Shown piece after piece: positions 7,658-16,002 of a DNA stretch of 64,000 bases (positions within the stretch are counted from its first letter, which is position 1; each line of letters begins with the position of its first letter). The stretch covers positions 1-64,000 of the forward strand of contig CAYYDG010000009.1 in assembly GCA_964470555.1 (NCBI GenBank), written 5' to 3'. The notes under the pieces were generated by a model. It was given only the letters and a program-made list of their open reading frames with translations. It had not been told where the DNA came from and ran no database searches. This DNA comes from RBC074 sp964470555. GTDB lineage: Bacteria; Acidobacteriota; Blastocatellia; RBC074. The translations under genes were made by a program, and so were the position numbers.

Positions 7658-10072
7658 ATGGCAATCACATTGAGCGGTCAAATCATCAACTTTTTTCAAA
7701 AGTCCAGTCTGCAAAGCGCAGGCATTCGTCATTGGTCGAAAGGTGGAATTCGCATTCTGCTTCTGTGTGTGCTGGCGGCGTTGCTTGCCAGCGCTGCGTT
7801 GCGTCTCGCAACGCCAGTGCGCGCGGCCACCACCATCATTGATGTGCCATGCGGCACGCCGATTGACATCTCGGGCAACGACATCACAGTGCGGTTGCAA
7901 CCCTGCACTTATCCCTCGCTGTATTTCGGCGGTTTTCCGGGCACCCTGGAAGGCAATGGCGCGACCATTGATTTGTCGAACAGCGCCTACGCTGCGACGG
8001 TACTCGGCACCAACGTCACGGTCCGTGACATACGTGTCATCAACAGCACGCAACGCGGCGGGATTTTTACGCCGGGCAGCCATGTCACGCTTGAGCGCGT
8101 CGTCGTCACCGGCAACCGTTCGGTACAAGACCCTGGCGGCGGCATTTTGGCCACCAACGGAGTTGAGAGCCTGACGCTGATTGACTGCACGATCAGCAAC
8201 AACACAGGCCGTTACGGCGCGGGGCTATGGATTCATCCGGATTTCAATGGCGGAGTCATTCGCATCCTGCGCAGCACGATCAGCGGCAATCATGCGGTGT
8301 TTACGCCGGGTGATGTCGTCAGTGGACTGGGTGGTGGCTTGTGGATGGATTACACGTCGCAGCGGCAGAGCACGCTGGAAATCACGAACAGCACCATCAG
8401 CGGTAATCGTGCCGACAAGGCTGGCGGCGCGATGTTCCTGAATGGAACCGTGACAGGGACAATCAACGATTCCACGATCACAGGCAATAGCGCAGGCGTG
8501 GACGCTGATGCTATTCGCGATGACACTGGCGGCGTGCCAAACCCAGGCCTGGCTCTGAGGCGTTCGATTATCGCCGGCAACGGTCTGGACAGCGTGCCCG
8601 ACTGCAGCGGCTTTTACAGCGATTTCAAACACGACTACGGCTACAACGTGATTGTCAGCAGTTGCGTTGACATCCTCGGAGCAGAGAGCACGACCAAGGT
8701 CGTTGCATCGAATGGAGCGATGCTCAGCGAGCTGGCCGACAATGGCGGCCTGACCAGGACGCACATGCCGCTAGCGGGCAGCCCTGTGCTCAACATGATT
8801 CCTGTGGGCAGCGCCGGCTGCACGCCCGGTTCCACTGACCAGCGCGGAGTTTCGCGCCCTCAATCCACCAGTTGCGATTGCGGTTCGGTGGAAGCGGAAG
8901 CGACCACCAACACACCTCCGACAATTGCCGGAACAACTCTGACACGCACGGCGGGCAGCCCTGCCTCAAATTCGCAAATCGCCTCAGTTGATGATTCTGA
9001 GGAAGCCAACACTTCTCTCACAGTGACGGTCAACGGCGCGGCGAGCGCGACGGTCAATGGTGTTACTGTCTCCAACCTCAACGTCAATTCGTCTGGGCAG
9101 GTGACGGCCTCGGTTGTGGCGAATTGCGGCGCGACCAGTGCTACGTTCACGCTGCGTGTCACCGATAGCGGCAGCTTGTCAGACGAAGCCACGCTCAACG
9201 TGACGGTCAATTCCAATCCGCTGCCTTCGCTTGGCGCTTATCCCGCCACTTCTGTCACGGCGGGGGGCGCTATAACGGTTATCCCCAGTGTTGCACCGTC
9301 CGACAACGGCTCGGTGACGAGTCTGACGGCTTCAGCGCCCGGGTTCACTGGCGCGCTTGCGGTGAATCCGGCGACAGGCACGATCACGGTCACGAACGCC
9401 GGCCCTGCAGGCAGTTACACCGTGACCGTGAAGGCAACCGACAATTGCGGCGCTCAGGCGAATCGAACCTTCACGTTGACCGTGACCAACGCTTCGAACT
9501 GTGGGGTGACGGTCGGTCCAGCGACGATCCAGCAGCCGAATCTGGCGGTGTATTACCTTGAAGTGCTTTCGGCTTCTCCGTCGGGGAACTATACGTTCAG
9601 CGTTTCGGCAGGGCAGCTTCCGCCCGGATTGCACTTGATGGTGATTTCCAGCCTCACGTTCATTGCTGGTACGCCCACCACGCCCGGCACTTTCAATTTC
9701 ACGATCAAGGCGAAGTGGAATAACGGGACGTGCGAGGGATCACGCAGCTACACCGTGACGATCTCGCCAACGGTTGTGCCTATCCTGGAATGTGTGCAGC
9801 GTAACGCGAACGGCACTTACACCGCGCGCTTTGGCTATCACAACACGACCGGATCAGCCGTGACGATCCCCGTCGGATCGAACAATCACTTCACGCCGGG
9901 CAATCAGAATCGCGGCCAGACAACGGTCTTCCAGCCGGGGCGCGTCGTGAATGCCTTCAGCGTTACGTTCACGATGAGCGCCAGCGCCACTCTGGGTGTC
10001 TGGAATCTGAAAGGAACGGACAATGTGCTGAGGTCGGTGAACGTGGCGACGAATTCACCAAGCTGTCCGTGA
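7658..10072 (+). CDS. Secreted parallel beta-helix protein (choice-of-anchor Q type) with Ig-like repeats
   Basis: ATG 7658 is chosen over the upstream TTG/ATG-accessible frame because AAAGGAG sits 7 nt upstream. About 804 residues. A membrane/signal segment lies near residues 30-55 (IRILLLCVLAALLASAALRL). A right-handed beta-helix follows with repeated SxISGNxA-type turns (about 60-270), then the choice-of-anchor Q-like end with GGLTRTHMPLAGSPV and DQRG (about 330-400). The rest is Ig/putative-Ig type modules (two to four) with GTPTTPGTFNFT-like motifs and few Cys pairs. It is probably an extracellular or surface protein that may bind or cleave polysaccharide; no catalytic site is identifiable. 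It is preceded by the palindromic operator and the two-component pair, which suggests it is their output. Confidence 0.85.
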   Translation: MAITLSGQIINFFQKSSLQSAGIRHWSKGGIRILLLCVLAALLASAALRLATPVRAATTIIDVPCGTPIDISGNDITVRLQPCTYPSLYFGGFPGTLEGNGATIDLSNSAYAATVLGTNVTVRDIRVINSTQRGGIFTPGSHVTLERVVVTGNRSVQDPGGGILATNGVESLTLIDCTISNNTGRYGAGLWIHPDFNGGVIRILRSTISGNHAVFTPGDVVSGLGGGLWMDYTSQRQSTLEITNSTISGNRADKAGGAMFLNGTVTGTINDSTITGNSAGVDADAIRDDTGGVPNPGLALRRSIIAGNGLDSVPDCSGFYSDFKHDYGYNVIVSSCVDILGAESTTKVVASNGAMLSELADNGGLTRTHMPLAGSPVLNMIPVGSAGCTPGSTDQRGVSRPQSTSCDCGSVEAEATTNTPPTIAGTTLTRTAGSPASNSQIASVDDSEEANTSLTVTVNGAASATVNGVTVSNLNVNSSGQVTASVVANCGATSATFTLRVTDSGSLSDEATLNVTVNSNPLPSLGAYPATSVTAGGAITVIPSVAPSDNGSVTSLTASAPGFTGALAVNPATGTITVTNAGPAGSYTVTVKATDNCGAQANRTFTLTVTNASNCGVTVGPATIQQPNLAVYYLEVLSASPSGNYTFSVSAGQLPPGLHLMVISSLTFIAGTPTTPGTFNFTIKAKWNNGTCEGSRSYTVTISPTVVPILECVQRNANGTYTARFGYHNTTGSAVTIPVGSNNHFTPGNQNRGQTTVFQPGRVVNAFSVTFTMSASATLGVWNLKGTDNVLRSVNVATNSPSCP

Positions 10073-10107
10073 CCTGTTTTCAACCGCGTCTGTAACCGCT
10101 CAGTCAG

Positions 10108-10145
10108 GAGTTCAGCGACTGCTGGTTTCGGCAGTCACTGAACTC
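10108..10145 (+). other. Intergenic hairpin
   Basis: Arms of 15 nt (10108-10122 and 10131-10145), 14 of 15 paired with an 8-nt loop, between the beta-helix gene and the receiver gene. There is no T-run, so it may be an RNA processing or stability hairpin allowing weaker expression of the downstream receiver rather than a classical terminator. Confidence 0.5.
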
Positions 10146-10238
10146 GATCTCTCCAATCAACGCATCACTAAAAAGCCTGCAAAGGAACGGGCAATTCGCA
10201 AGCAGCATGTCCGAGCGTCTCTGGCAAGGAGCGGAAAG

Positions 10239-10595
10239 ATGATGAAAGTTTTGATCGTGGATGACAACGCGGAGATGCGACGCTTGTTGCGCGGTTTTGT
10301 CACGCTTGTGGCTGAAGCCGTTTACGAATGCGAAGACGGCGCGCAGGCCGTTGAAGCTTACGCCGCTGAAAATCTGACCGCCGCCGACTGGGTCTTGATG
10401 GACATAGAGATGCCGCGAGTGGACGGCCTGGAAGCGACGCGGCAATTGAAAAGCATTTGGCCGGATGCGCGCGTTTGCATCGTCACCGGATACGACCTGC
10501 CGGAATGGCGCGACGCGGCTCAGGCGGCAGGCGCATCCGGTTACGTGTTGAAAGAAGAGCTGCACGCCGTGCGCAGGCTTTTGTGCGCGCAGTGA
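10239..10595 (+). CDS. Stand-alone receiver-domain response regulator (copy 1)
   Basis: A 118-residue single-domain CheY-like receiver with acidic pair VDD near the N-terminus, phospho-acceptor in WVLMDIEMP (about residue 56), Thr in IVTGYD and Lys in YVLKEEL. There is no output domain. An AAGGAG site precedes the two adjacent ATG codons (10239 and 10242). It is homologous to the receiver at 15606 (shared MRRL, DWVLMDI, GYVLKE). It probably modulates the adjacent kinase/regulator phosphorelay, for example as a phosphate sink or an alternative acceptor (inference). Confidence 0.88.
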   Translation: MMKVLIVDDNAEMRRLLRGFVTLVAEAVYECEDGAQAVEAYAAENLTAADWVLMDIEMPRVDGLEATRQLKSIWPDARVCIVTGYDLPEWRDAAQAAGASGYVLKEELHAVRRLLCAQ

Positions 10596-10691
10596 TTGGC
10601 TCAAGTGTCAACGTTTGCAACGTGGATCAAGGAATACGCTCCAAGACGTAATTTCAAACCAACAACCATTTACCAACGAAAGGAAACAATT

Positions 10692-11354
10692 ATGGCAATC
10701 AGATTAGGCGACGAAGCTCCGAATTTTCAGGCAACAACCACCGAAGGCGAGATCAACTTTCACGAATGGATAGGCGACGGTTGGGCCGTGCTCTTTTCGC
10801 ACCCGAAAGATTTCACGCCGGTTTGCACGACCGAACTCGGCTATATGGCGCGCCTCAAACCGGAGTTCGATAAGCGCAATGTGAAAATCATCGGGTTGAG
10901 TGTTGACCCGGTGGAAAATCACAAGCGCTGGTCAAACGACATCGGAGAAGTAACCGGTCACGCGCCGAACTACCCGATGATCGGCGATACGGAACTGAAG
11001 GTATCGAAGCTTTACGGCATGCTGCCCGCTACGGTCGAAGGGACAAGCCAAGGCCGAACGGCGGCAGACAACATGACCGTGCGAAACGTGTTCGTTATCG
11101 GGCCGGACAAAAAGATCAAGCTGGTGATTGTTTACCCGATGAGCACCGGTCGGAATTTTGACGAAGTCTTGCGCGTGATTGATTCGCTGCAATTGACGGC
11201 CAGATACAGCGTGGCGACACCGGTCAATTGGAAAGACGGCGACGATTGCATCATCGTTCCGGCGGTTTCCGACGAAGCGGCGAAAGAGAAGTTCCCAGGC
11301 GGTTGGAAGACAGTCAAACCTTACTTGCGCGTCGTTCCTCAGCCAAACAAATAG
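10692..11354 (+). CDS. 1-Cys peroxiredoxin (Prx6-type)
   Basis: ATG 10692 follows GAAAGGA and matches the family start (AIRLGDEAPNF); the upstream open frame to 10596 is not used. The protein has 220 residues. The peroxidatic Cys lies in DFTPVCTTELG (about residue 46), with the Prx6-class context GLSVDPVENHKRW and C-terminal GWKTVKPYLRVVPQP. It reduces hydrogen peroxide and organic hydroperoxides in the cytoplasm using one catalytic Cys and an external thiol donor. Length and C-terminal extension fit the 1-Cys class. It ends at a good intrinsic terminator. Confidence 0.93.
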   Translation: MAIRLGDEAPNFQATTTEGEINFHEWIGDGWAVLFSHPKDFTPVCTTELGYMARLKPEFDKRNVKIIGLSVDPVENHKRWSNDIGEVTGHAPNYPMIGDTELKVSKLYGMLPATVEGTSQGRTAADNMTVRNVFVIGPDKKIKLVIVYPMSTGRNFDEVLRVIDSLQLTARYSVATPVNWKDGDDCIIVPAVSDEAAKEKFPGGWKTVKPYLRVVPQPNK

Positions 11355-11359
11355 CCGCG

Positions 11360-11403
11360 AAAAGGAAAGCGTGAGGCATAGAAAGTCTCGCGCCTCCTTT
11401 TTT
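11360..11403 (+). terminator. Intrinsic terminator after peroxiredoxin
   Basis: AAAGGA...GCGTGAG pairs with CTCGCGC...TCCTTT around an 11-nt loop, followed by a T-run. Confidence 0.75.
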
Positions 11404-11410
11404 CCCCCAT

Positions 11411-11466
11411 CTATAGCGGCTTGCGTTTGCTCGCTGCGCTGTAGAACAGGTGTTCTACAGCGCAGC
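11411..11466. repeat. TATAGCG half-element with perfect 16-bp palindrome
   Basis: Starts with CTATAGCGGCTTGCG, resembling one end of the element at 41580-41688. It is followed by a perfect inverted repeat (11433-11448 / 11451-11466, GCTGCGCTGTAGAACA with a 2-nt spacer). REP-like extragenic palindrome. The rest of the gap to 11620 holds sequence homologous to that before the first kinase gene (from about 11560). Confidence 0.65.
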
Positions 11467-11620
11467 ATCGGTAAATCGTAGCTGCGTATTGCGCGCCTTA
11501 GGCCGCTGCAAACTACAGCCTGTGAAATGCCGCAGACTCGGTCGCTTGCCAGCCCGGACGAAATGAGAGATAAACGCCGCGCCAAATAAGGCGTCGAAGC
11601 TTATTTCAGGATGACTGTCA

Positions 11621-14600
11621 ATGCTCTCCCAACTCGTTGTTGACCCTGCAAAGACTCTGCACCTCACCTCGTTTTCCCGCGACTCGTTGCGCACAATCGC
11701 CTTGCTCTGCTTTCTGGTTGGTTCAGCGGTTGGGCAACACGCTTCCTATCGCTTTGACCATTGGACTACAGATAATGGATTGCCACAGAACACTGTGCGA
11801 ATGATTGTGCAGACTCGTGACGGTTATCTGTGGCTGACTACTTTCGACGGATTGGCGCGATTTGACGGCGTGCGCTTCACCGTTTTCGACAAAAGCAACA
11901 CCCCAGCCATCACCAACAATCGGTTCACTGCGTTATACGAAGATAAAGATGGAACGCTGTGGGCGGGGGCGGATCAGGGAGAGGTCGTGAGTTACAGCAA
12001 TGGAGTTTTCACCTCTTACGCCTCAGCCGACGGACGCCCTGGCGCTTCGGTCTCCAATTTCAAGCGCGATTTCAACGATGAACTGATGTTCATTTCGGGC
12101 AGCGCTGCCTATTACCTGCGCGCTGGCAAATTCATTCCGACGCCGCCGGAATACACAGACTCCAGGCTGAAGCTTTACCGCGGCCCTTCAGGAACGCGGT
12201 GGACGATTGATGCGCGCGGTGTGTGGCAGATCAAAGACGGACGGGAAACCCATTACCCGATAAAGTTCGACTGGGACGATGGTTTGAACGTTCTGGAAGC
12301 TTACGAAGACCGTCAGGGAGGCTTTTGGGTGGGCGATAAGTCCGGCGTTTACCGGATGATTAACGGTCAGGCGACGCGCTATACAACGCTGGACGGGTTG
12401 CCGCTTAACATTGTCGTGCGCCCGCAATGCGAGGACGATGATGGCGGCGTCTGGTTTGCTACTGGCTGGGTGCTTCAAGACGGCATCGGAGTGGTTCGTT
12501 TCAAGGACGGGCGCTTTACTGTTTACGGCGAAGCCGCCGGACTGCCGACCACGGCTTATCTGAAAGTTGCCGGGGATCGCGAAGGCTCCATCTGGGTCGC
12601 CACTTCGAACGGGCTGTATCGTGTTAGTAAAAAGCTGATCACTACTTACTCGACCGCCGACGGCCTGACGCACAATGAAGTCTATCCGATGCTGAGGGGC
12701 CGCAACGGCGACATCTGGGTTGGTACGAGTCGCGGCCTGAGCCTGATAAGAAACGGCTCTTTCGCCGACAATCCGCTGAAAGAGTACAAGGAAGTTGTGC
12801 AGTCGTTTTGGGAAGATCGGTCGGGACGGTTGTGGATCGGCGCCTGGGGATGGTTGCATCGTTACGAAAACGGGCGGCTGAAATCGCTGACGCCTTTGCT
12901 GGGACGCGAGCCTCTGGTCTGGGCTATCCACGAAGACCGGTCGGGCGCAGTCTGGGTCGGCGCTGAACGTGGCCTGTTCAAATTCGATGGCGACCGGGTC
13001 ACGGCGCATTACACGACCAAAGACGGATTGCCGAGCGACGATGTCAAAGTAATCCACGAAAGCGCGGACGGCGTTTTGTGGTTCGGGACTTTCGGCGGCC
13101 TCGCCAAATTCAAAGACGGCAAATTCACTTCTTACACAACTGCTCAGGGGCTGACCGGCAATCGTGTTCGCTCGCTTTACGAAGACGCCGATGGCACGCT
13201 CTGGATAGGGACTTACGACGATGGCCTGAGCCGGTTTCGGGAAGGACGCTTTTTCAACTACCGGACAGAGCAGGGTCTTTACAACAACGGGGTCTTTCAA
13301 ATCCTGGAAGACCGGCGCGGTTATTTCTGGATCGGTTGCAACAAGGGCATCTATCGCGTCAGCCGCCGCGAATTGAATGAACTGGCCGAAGGGCGCATCT
13401 CGCGCGTCAGCAGCATTGCTTTCGGCAAGCAGGACGGTATGCTCAACACGGAGTGCAACGGCGGGCGGCAACCCGCCGGATTGGTTACTGATGACGGGCG
13501 ACTCTGGTTCCCGACAATGGGCGGCGTGGTCGTGATTGATCCCGAAGCCGCGCGCCCCAACCCGCAGCCGCCGCCAGTGAAAATCGAAGCGGTCGCACTC
13601 GAACGCGGCCCGGTTGATTTTCACAAACTGGTGACGGTGGCGCCGGGTCAGCGCGATCTGGAAATCAATTACACCGGCCTGAGCCTGCTCAAATCCGAGC
13701 AGGTCAAATTCAAATACATGCTGGAAGGGCTGGATACTGAATGGGTGGACGTTGGAACGCGGCGTGTGGCCTATTTCCCGTATCTGCCGCCTGGAAATTA
13801 CACATTTCGCGTGATTGCAGCCAACAGCGACGGCGTCTGGAACGAAGAAGGCGCAGCGCTAGAAATTTTCGTGGCGACGCCGTTTTATCGCACCGTCTGG
13901 TTTGGCGTGATGGTGGCGCTGGGCGTTGCCGGTTTGAGTTACCTGGGCTTTCGCACGCGCGTTGCGCAATTGCAGCGCCGTCAGCAGGAACAGGCGATGT
14001 TTTCGCGGCGGCTGATCGAATCGCAGGAAAGCGAACGCAAACGCATCGCGGCGGAATTGCACGACGGGTTGGGACAAAGCATGCTGGTGATCAAAAATCG
14101 CGCGCTGGTCGGCGGAATGTCGCCCGAAAATGCGCAGATGTCGAAGGAACAGTTTGATGAAATCAGCCTGACCGCTTCCCAGGCGATTGATGAAGCGCGC
14201 CGGATTGCGTATGACCTGCGCCCTTATCACCTGGATCGGCTTGGGTTGTCGCAAAGCCTGGAGGCGATGGTCGAACGCGTTGCGGCTTCGACTCCCATAC
14301 GCTTTACCGTAAACGTGGCGTTGCTGGACGGCGTTTTCTCAAAAGAGGAAGAGGCGAGTTTTTACCGCATAGTGCAGGAATGCGTGAACAACATCATCAA
14401 ACATTCCCAGGCGACCGAAGCGTTGATCGCCGTTGTCCGCGAAGAAGATTTCATCACGCTGACCATCAGCGATAACGGCAAAGGATTTGTGGTCGCAGCC
14501 AGTGAATCGCGTCAGGTGGATTCCGGCGCAAAGAAAACGACGGCATTGTCTGATTCCCCAGTTGCGATGCGTCAGACTCCCGCCAGTGGCTTCGGCCTGA

Positions 14601-14701
14601 TTGGAATGGCGGAGCGCGTGCGTATGCTGGATGGCGTGTTGACGATGGAAAGCACGCCGAATCAGGGAACGACGATTATCGTCAAATTCCCGGTGCGATA
14701 A
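11621..14701 (+). CDS. Propeller/Y_Y_Y-domain sensor histidine kinase (copy 2)
   Basis: A 1026-residue paralogue of the kinase at 3753, collinear along its whole length, with very similar blocks around the last propeller blades (IGTYDDGLSR, FQILEDRRGYFWIGCNKGIYRVSRREL). Order: signal segment, propeller repeats, Y_Y_Y domain, membrane helix (about 756-778), HisKA_3 with AAELHDGLGQS (His about residue 812), and GHKL ATPase with VQECVNNIIKHSQ, SDNGKGF and GFGLIGMAERV. The cognate regulator starts 26 bp downstream. Homology with copy 1 extends about 60-90 bp upstream of the start, so duplication included the promoter or leader. Confidence 0.93.
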   Translation: MLSQLVVDPAKTLHLTSFSRDSLRTIALLCFLVGSAVGQHASYRFDHWTTDNGLPQNTVRMIVQTRDGYLWLTTFDGLARFDGVRFTVFDKSNTPAITNNRFTALYEDKDGTLWAGADQGEVVSYSNGVFTSYASADGRPGASVSNFKRDFNDELMFISGSAAYYLRAGKFIPTPPEYTDSRLKLYRGPSGTRWTIDARGVWQIKDGRETHYPIKFDWDDGLNVLEAYEDRQGGFWVGDKSGVYRMINGQATRYTTLDGLPLNIVVRPQCEDDDGGVWFATGWVLQDGIGVVRFKDGRFTVYGEAAGLPTTAYLKVAGDREGSIWVATSNGLYRVSKKLITTYSTADGLTHNEVYPMLRGRNGDIWVGTSRGLSLIRNGSFADNPLKEYKEVVQSFWEDRSGRLWIGAWGWLHRYENGRLKSLTPLLGREPLVWAIHEDRSGAVWVGAERGLFKFDGDRVTAHYTTKDGLPSDDVKVIHESADGVLWFGTFGGLAKFKDGKFTSYTTAQGLTGNRVRSLYEDADGTLWIGTYDDGLSRFREGRFFNYRTEQGLYNNGVFQILEDRRGYFWIGCNKGIYRVSRRELNELAEGRISRVSSIAFGKQDGMLNTECNGGRQPAGLVTDDGRLWFPTMGGVVVIDPEAARPNPQPPPVKIEAVALERGPVDFHKLVTVAPGQRDLEINYTGLSLLKSEQVKFKYMLEGLDTEWVDVGTRRVAYFPYLPPGNYTFRVIAANSDGVWNEEGAALEIFVATPFYRTVWFGVMVALGVAGLSYLGFRTRVAQLQRRQQEQAMFSRRLIESQESERKRIAAELHDGLGQSMLVIKNRALVGGMSPENAQMSKEQFDEISLTASQAIDEARRIAYDLRPYHLDRLGLSQSLEAMVERVAASTPIRFTVNVALLDGVFSKEEEASFYRIVQECVNNIIKHSQATEALIAVVREEDFITLTISDNGKGFVVAASESRQVDSGAKKTTALSDSPVAMRQTPASGFGLIGMAERVRMLDGVLTMESTPNQGTTIIVKFPVR

Positions 14702-14727
14702 CTCTAAACAATCAAACACACATTGCC

Positions 14728-15381
14728 ATGAAACCTGAAATCAAGATTCTGATTGCGGATGACCATCCGATTTTTCGCGCCGGATTGCGTCAGGTCATCG
14801 AGCGCGACACATTGATCAAAGTCGTTGCCGAAGCCGACAACGGACAGGCAGCGCTCGATTGCCTGCCCGGAAGCGGCGCCAGCATAGCCCTTCTGGACGT
14901 GGACATGCCGCTGCTGGACGGTTTTCAGGTAACGCAGGCGATTCGGGAAAAACGGCTGCCCGTGCAAGTCATCATCCTGACCATGCACAAAGACGAACGC
15001 TTCCTGAATGCCGCGCTCGATCTGGGCGTGAAAGGTTATCTGGTCAAAGACAGCGCCGCCACCGAAGTCATCAATTGCATTCGCGCCGTCAACGAGGGCG
15101 GCGAATTCGTCAGCCCGCAATTGACCAGCCTGTTGCTCAAACGCAGCCGTGGCGCGGCCTCGCTGTTGGAACAGAAACCCGGCCTGGAAAGCCTCTCGCC
15201 CACCGAACGGCGCGTGTTGCAATTGGTCGGGCAATACAAAACCAGCAAGGAAATCGCCGAACTGCTTTGCCTGAGCGTTCGCACCATCGAATTTCATCGC
15301 GCCAAGATTTGCGAAAAGCTGGAACTAAAAGGCGCGCACGCCCTGGTCAAATTCGCCGTTGAGCATCAATCCAAACTCTAG
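14728..15381 (+). CDS. NarL/LuxR-type response regulator (copy 2)
   Basis: 217 residues, the same length as and collinear with the regulator at 6787. Receiver with LLDVDMP (phospho-Asp about residue 57), ILTMHKD and LVKDS; LuxR-type HTH with SPTERRVLQLVGQYKTSKEIAELLCLSVRTIEFHR. The HTH recognition helix differs in a few positions from copy 1 (TVENHR against TIEFHR), so target preference may have diverged slightly. It is probably phosphorylated by the kinase just upstream. Confidence 0.93.
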   Translation: MKPEIKILIADDHPIFRAGLRQVIERDTLIKVVAEADNGQAALDCLPGSGASIALLDVDMPLLDGFQVTQAIREKRLPVQVIILTMHKDERFLNAALDLGVKGYLVKDSAATEVINCIRAVNEGGEFVSPQLTSLLLKRSRGAASLLEQKPGLESLSPTERRVLQLVGQYKTSKEIAELLCLSVRTIEFHRAKICEKLELKGAHALVKFAVEHQSKL

Positions 15382-15448
15382 GCCAATTTGTCATTTATTG
15401 ATCGGACGGCGCTTCTTCAATGGCAAATGAAAAATGGAAAGCTCTCAG

Positions 15449-15486
15449 CCAGTAGAACTACTGGTTCCCGCCCGTAGTTCCACCAG
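15449..15486 (+). promoter_or_regulatory. Palindromic operator pair, 22-bp phased (second copy)
   Basis: CCAGTAGAACTACTGG (15449-15464) is a perfect palindrome with the same GTAG-AA-CTAC core as the sites at 7491. A second, degenerate site, GTAGTTCCACCAG (15474-15486), has its centre 22 bp away. It lies between the regulator gene and the receiver/kelch genes, the equivalent position to 7491-7529 in the first module. Confidence 0.6.
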
Positions 15487-15605
15487 TAAAAATCAGTAAT
15501 CCCACCTGCCCAAAACCGGTAGAAGTCTGGATACCGGCGCTCGCCTGAAAACTGCACAATCCGCCTGCGTTGAACGAAACCCCAACACCAACAGGCGGAA
15601 TTATC

Positions 15606-15965
15606 GTGAAAGCTCTGATTGTCGAAGATAACGAACTGATGCGGCGGCTGATCAAAAGCCTGATCGGCAACCTGGCCGATGTCGTGATCGAGTGCGACGC
15701 GGGCGACGCTGCCTGCGACCTGTACGCGACGAACCAGCCGGATTGGGTGTTGATGGATATTCAACTGCCGGGAATGGACGGCATCACGGCGACGAGCCGG
15801 ATCAAGACCGATTATCCCGACGCCCATATTCTGATCGTCACCGACCACGGAGACGAACCGCTGCGCGCGGCGGCGCAAAAGGCTGGCGCGTGCGGTTATG
15901 TGCTGAAAGAAAACCTGATTGAAGTGCGGCGCTGGCTGCAAACGCCGCTTTGGAAAACTGACTGA
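15606..15965 (+). CDS. Stand-alone receiver-domain response regulator (copy 2)
   Basis: GTG 15606 (KALIVEDNELMRRL) aligns with the start of the paralogue at 10239 and is preceded by AGGCGG; an in-frame TTG at 15570 would add 12 unconserved residues. About 119 residues: acidic pair VEDN, phospho-Asp in WVLMDIQLP, Thr in IVTDHGD, Lys in YVLKENL. There is no output domain. It lies upstream of the kelch protein gene and is probably co-transcribed with it. Confidence 0.86.
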   Translation: MKALIVEDNELMRRLIKSLIGNLADVVIECDAGDAACDLYATNQPDWVLMDIQLPGMDGITATSRIKTDYPDAHILIVTDHGDEPLRAAAQKAGACGYVLKENLIEVRRWLQTPLWKTD

Positions 15966-16002
15966 TAACGGGAAATCAGTAACTCAAACACAAGGAGAAA
16001 TC

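Noticed and set aside
12188..13624. Long minus-strand open frame (478 codons) inside kinase copy 2
   Set aside because: It is the antisense of a well-supported kinase; composition is Arg/Ala/Asp-rich with no domain motifs, as expected for shadow frames in GC-rich codon usage. The same applies to long antisense frames at 18-1427, 5673-6806, 20349-21302, 25941-27230 and 30352-31446.
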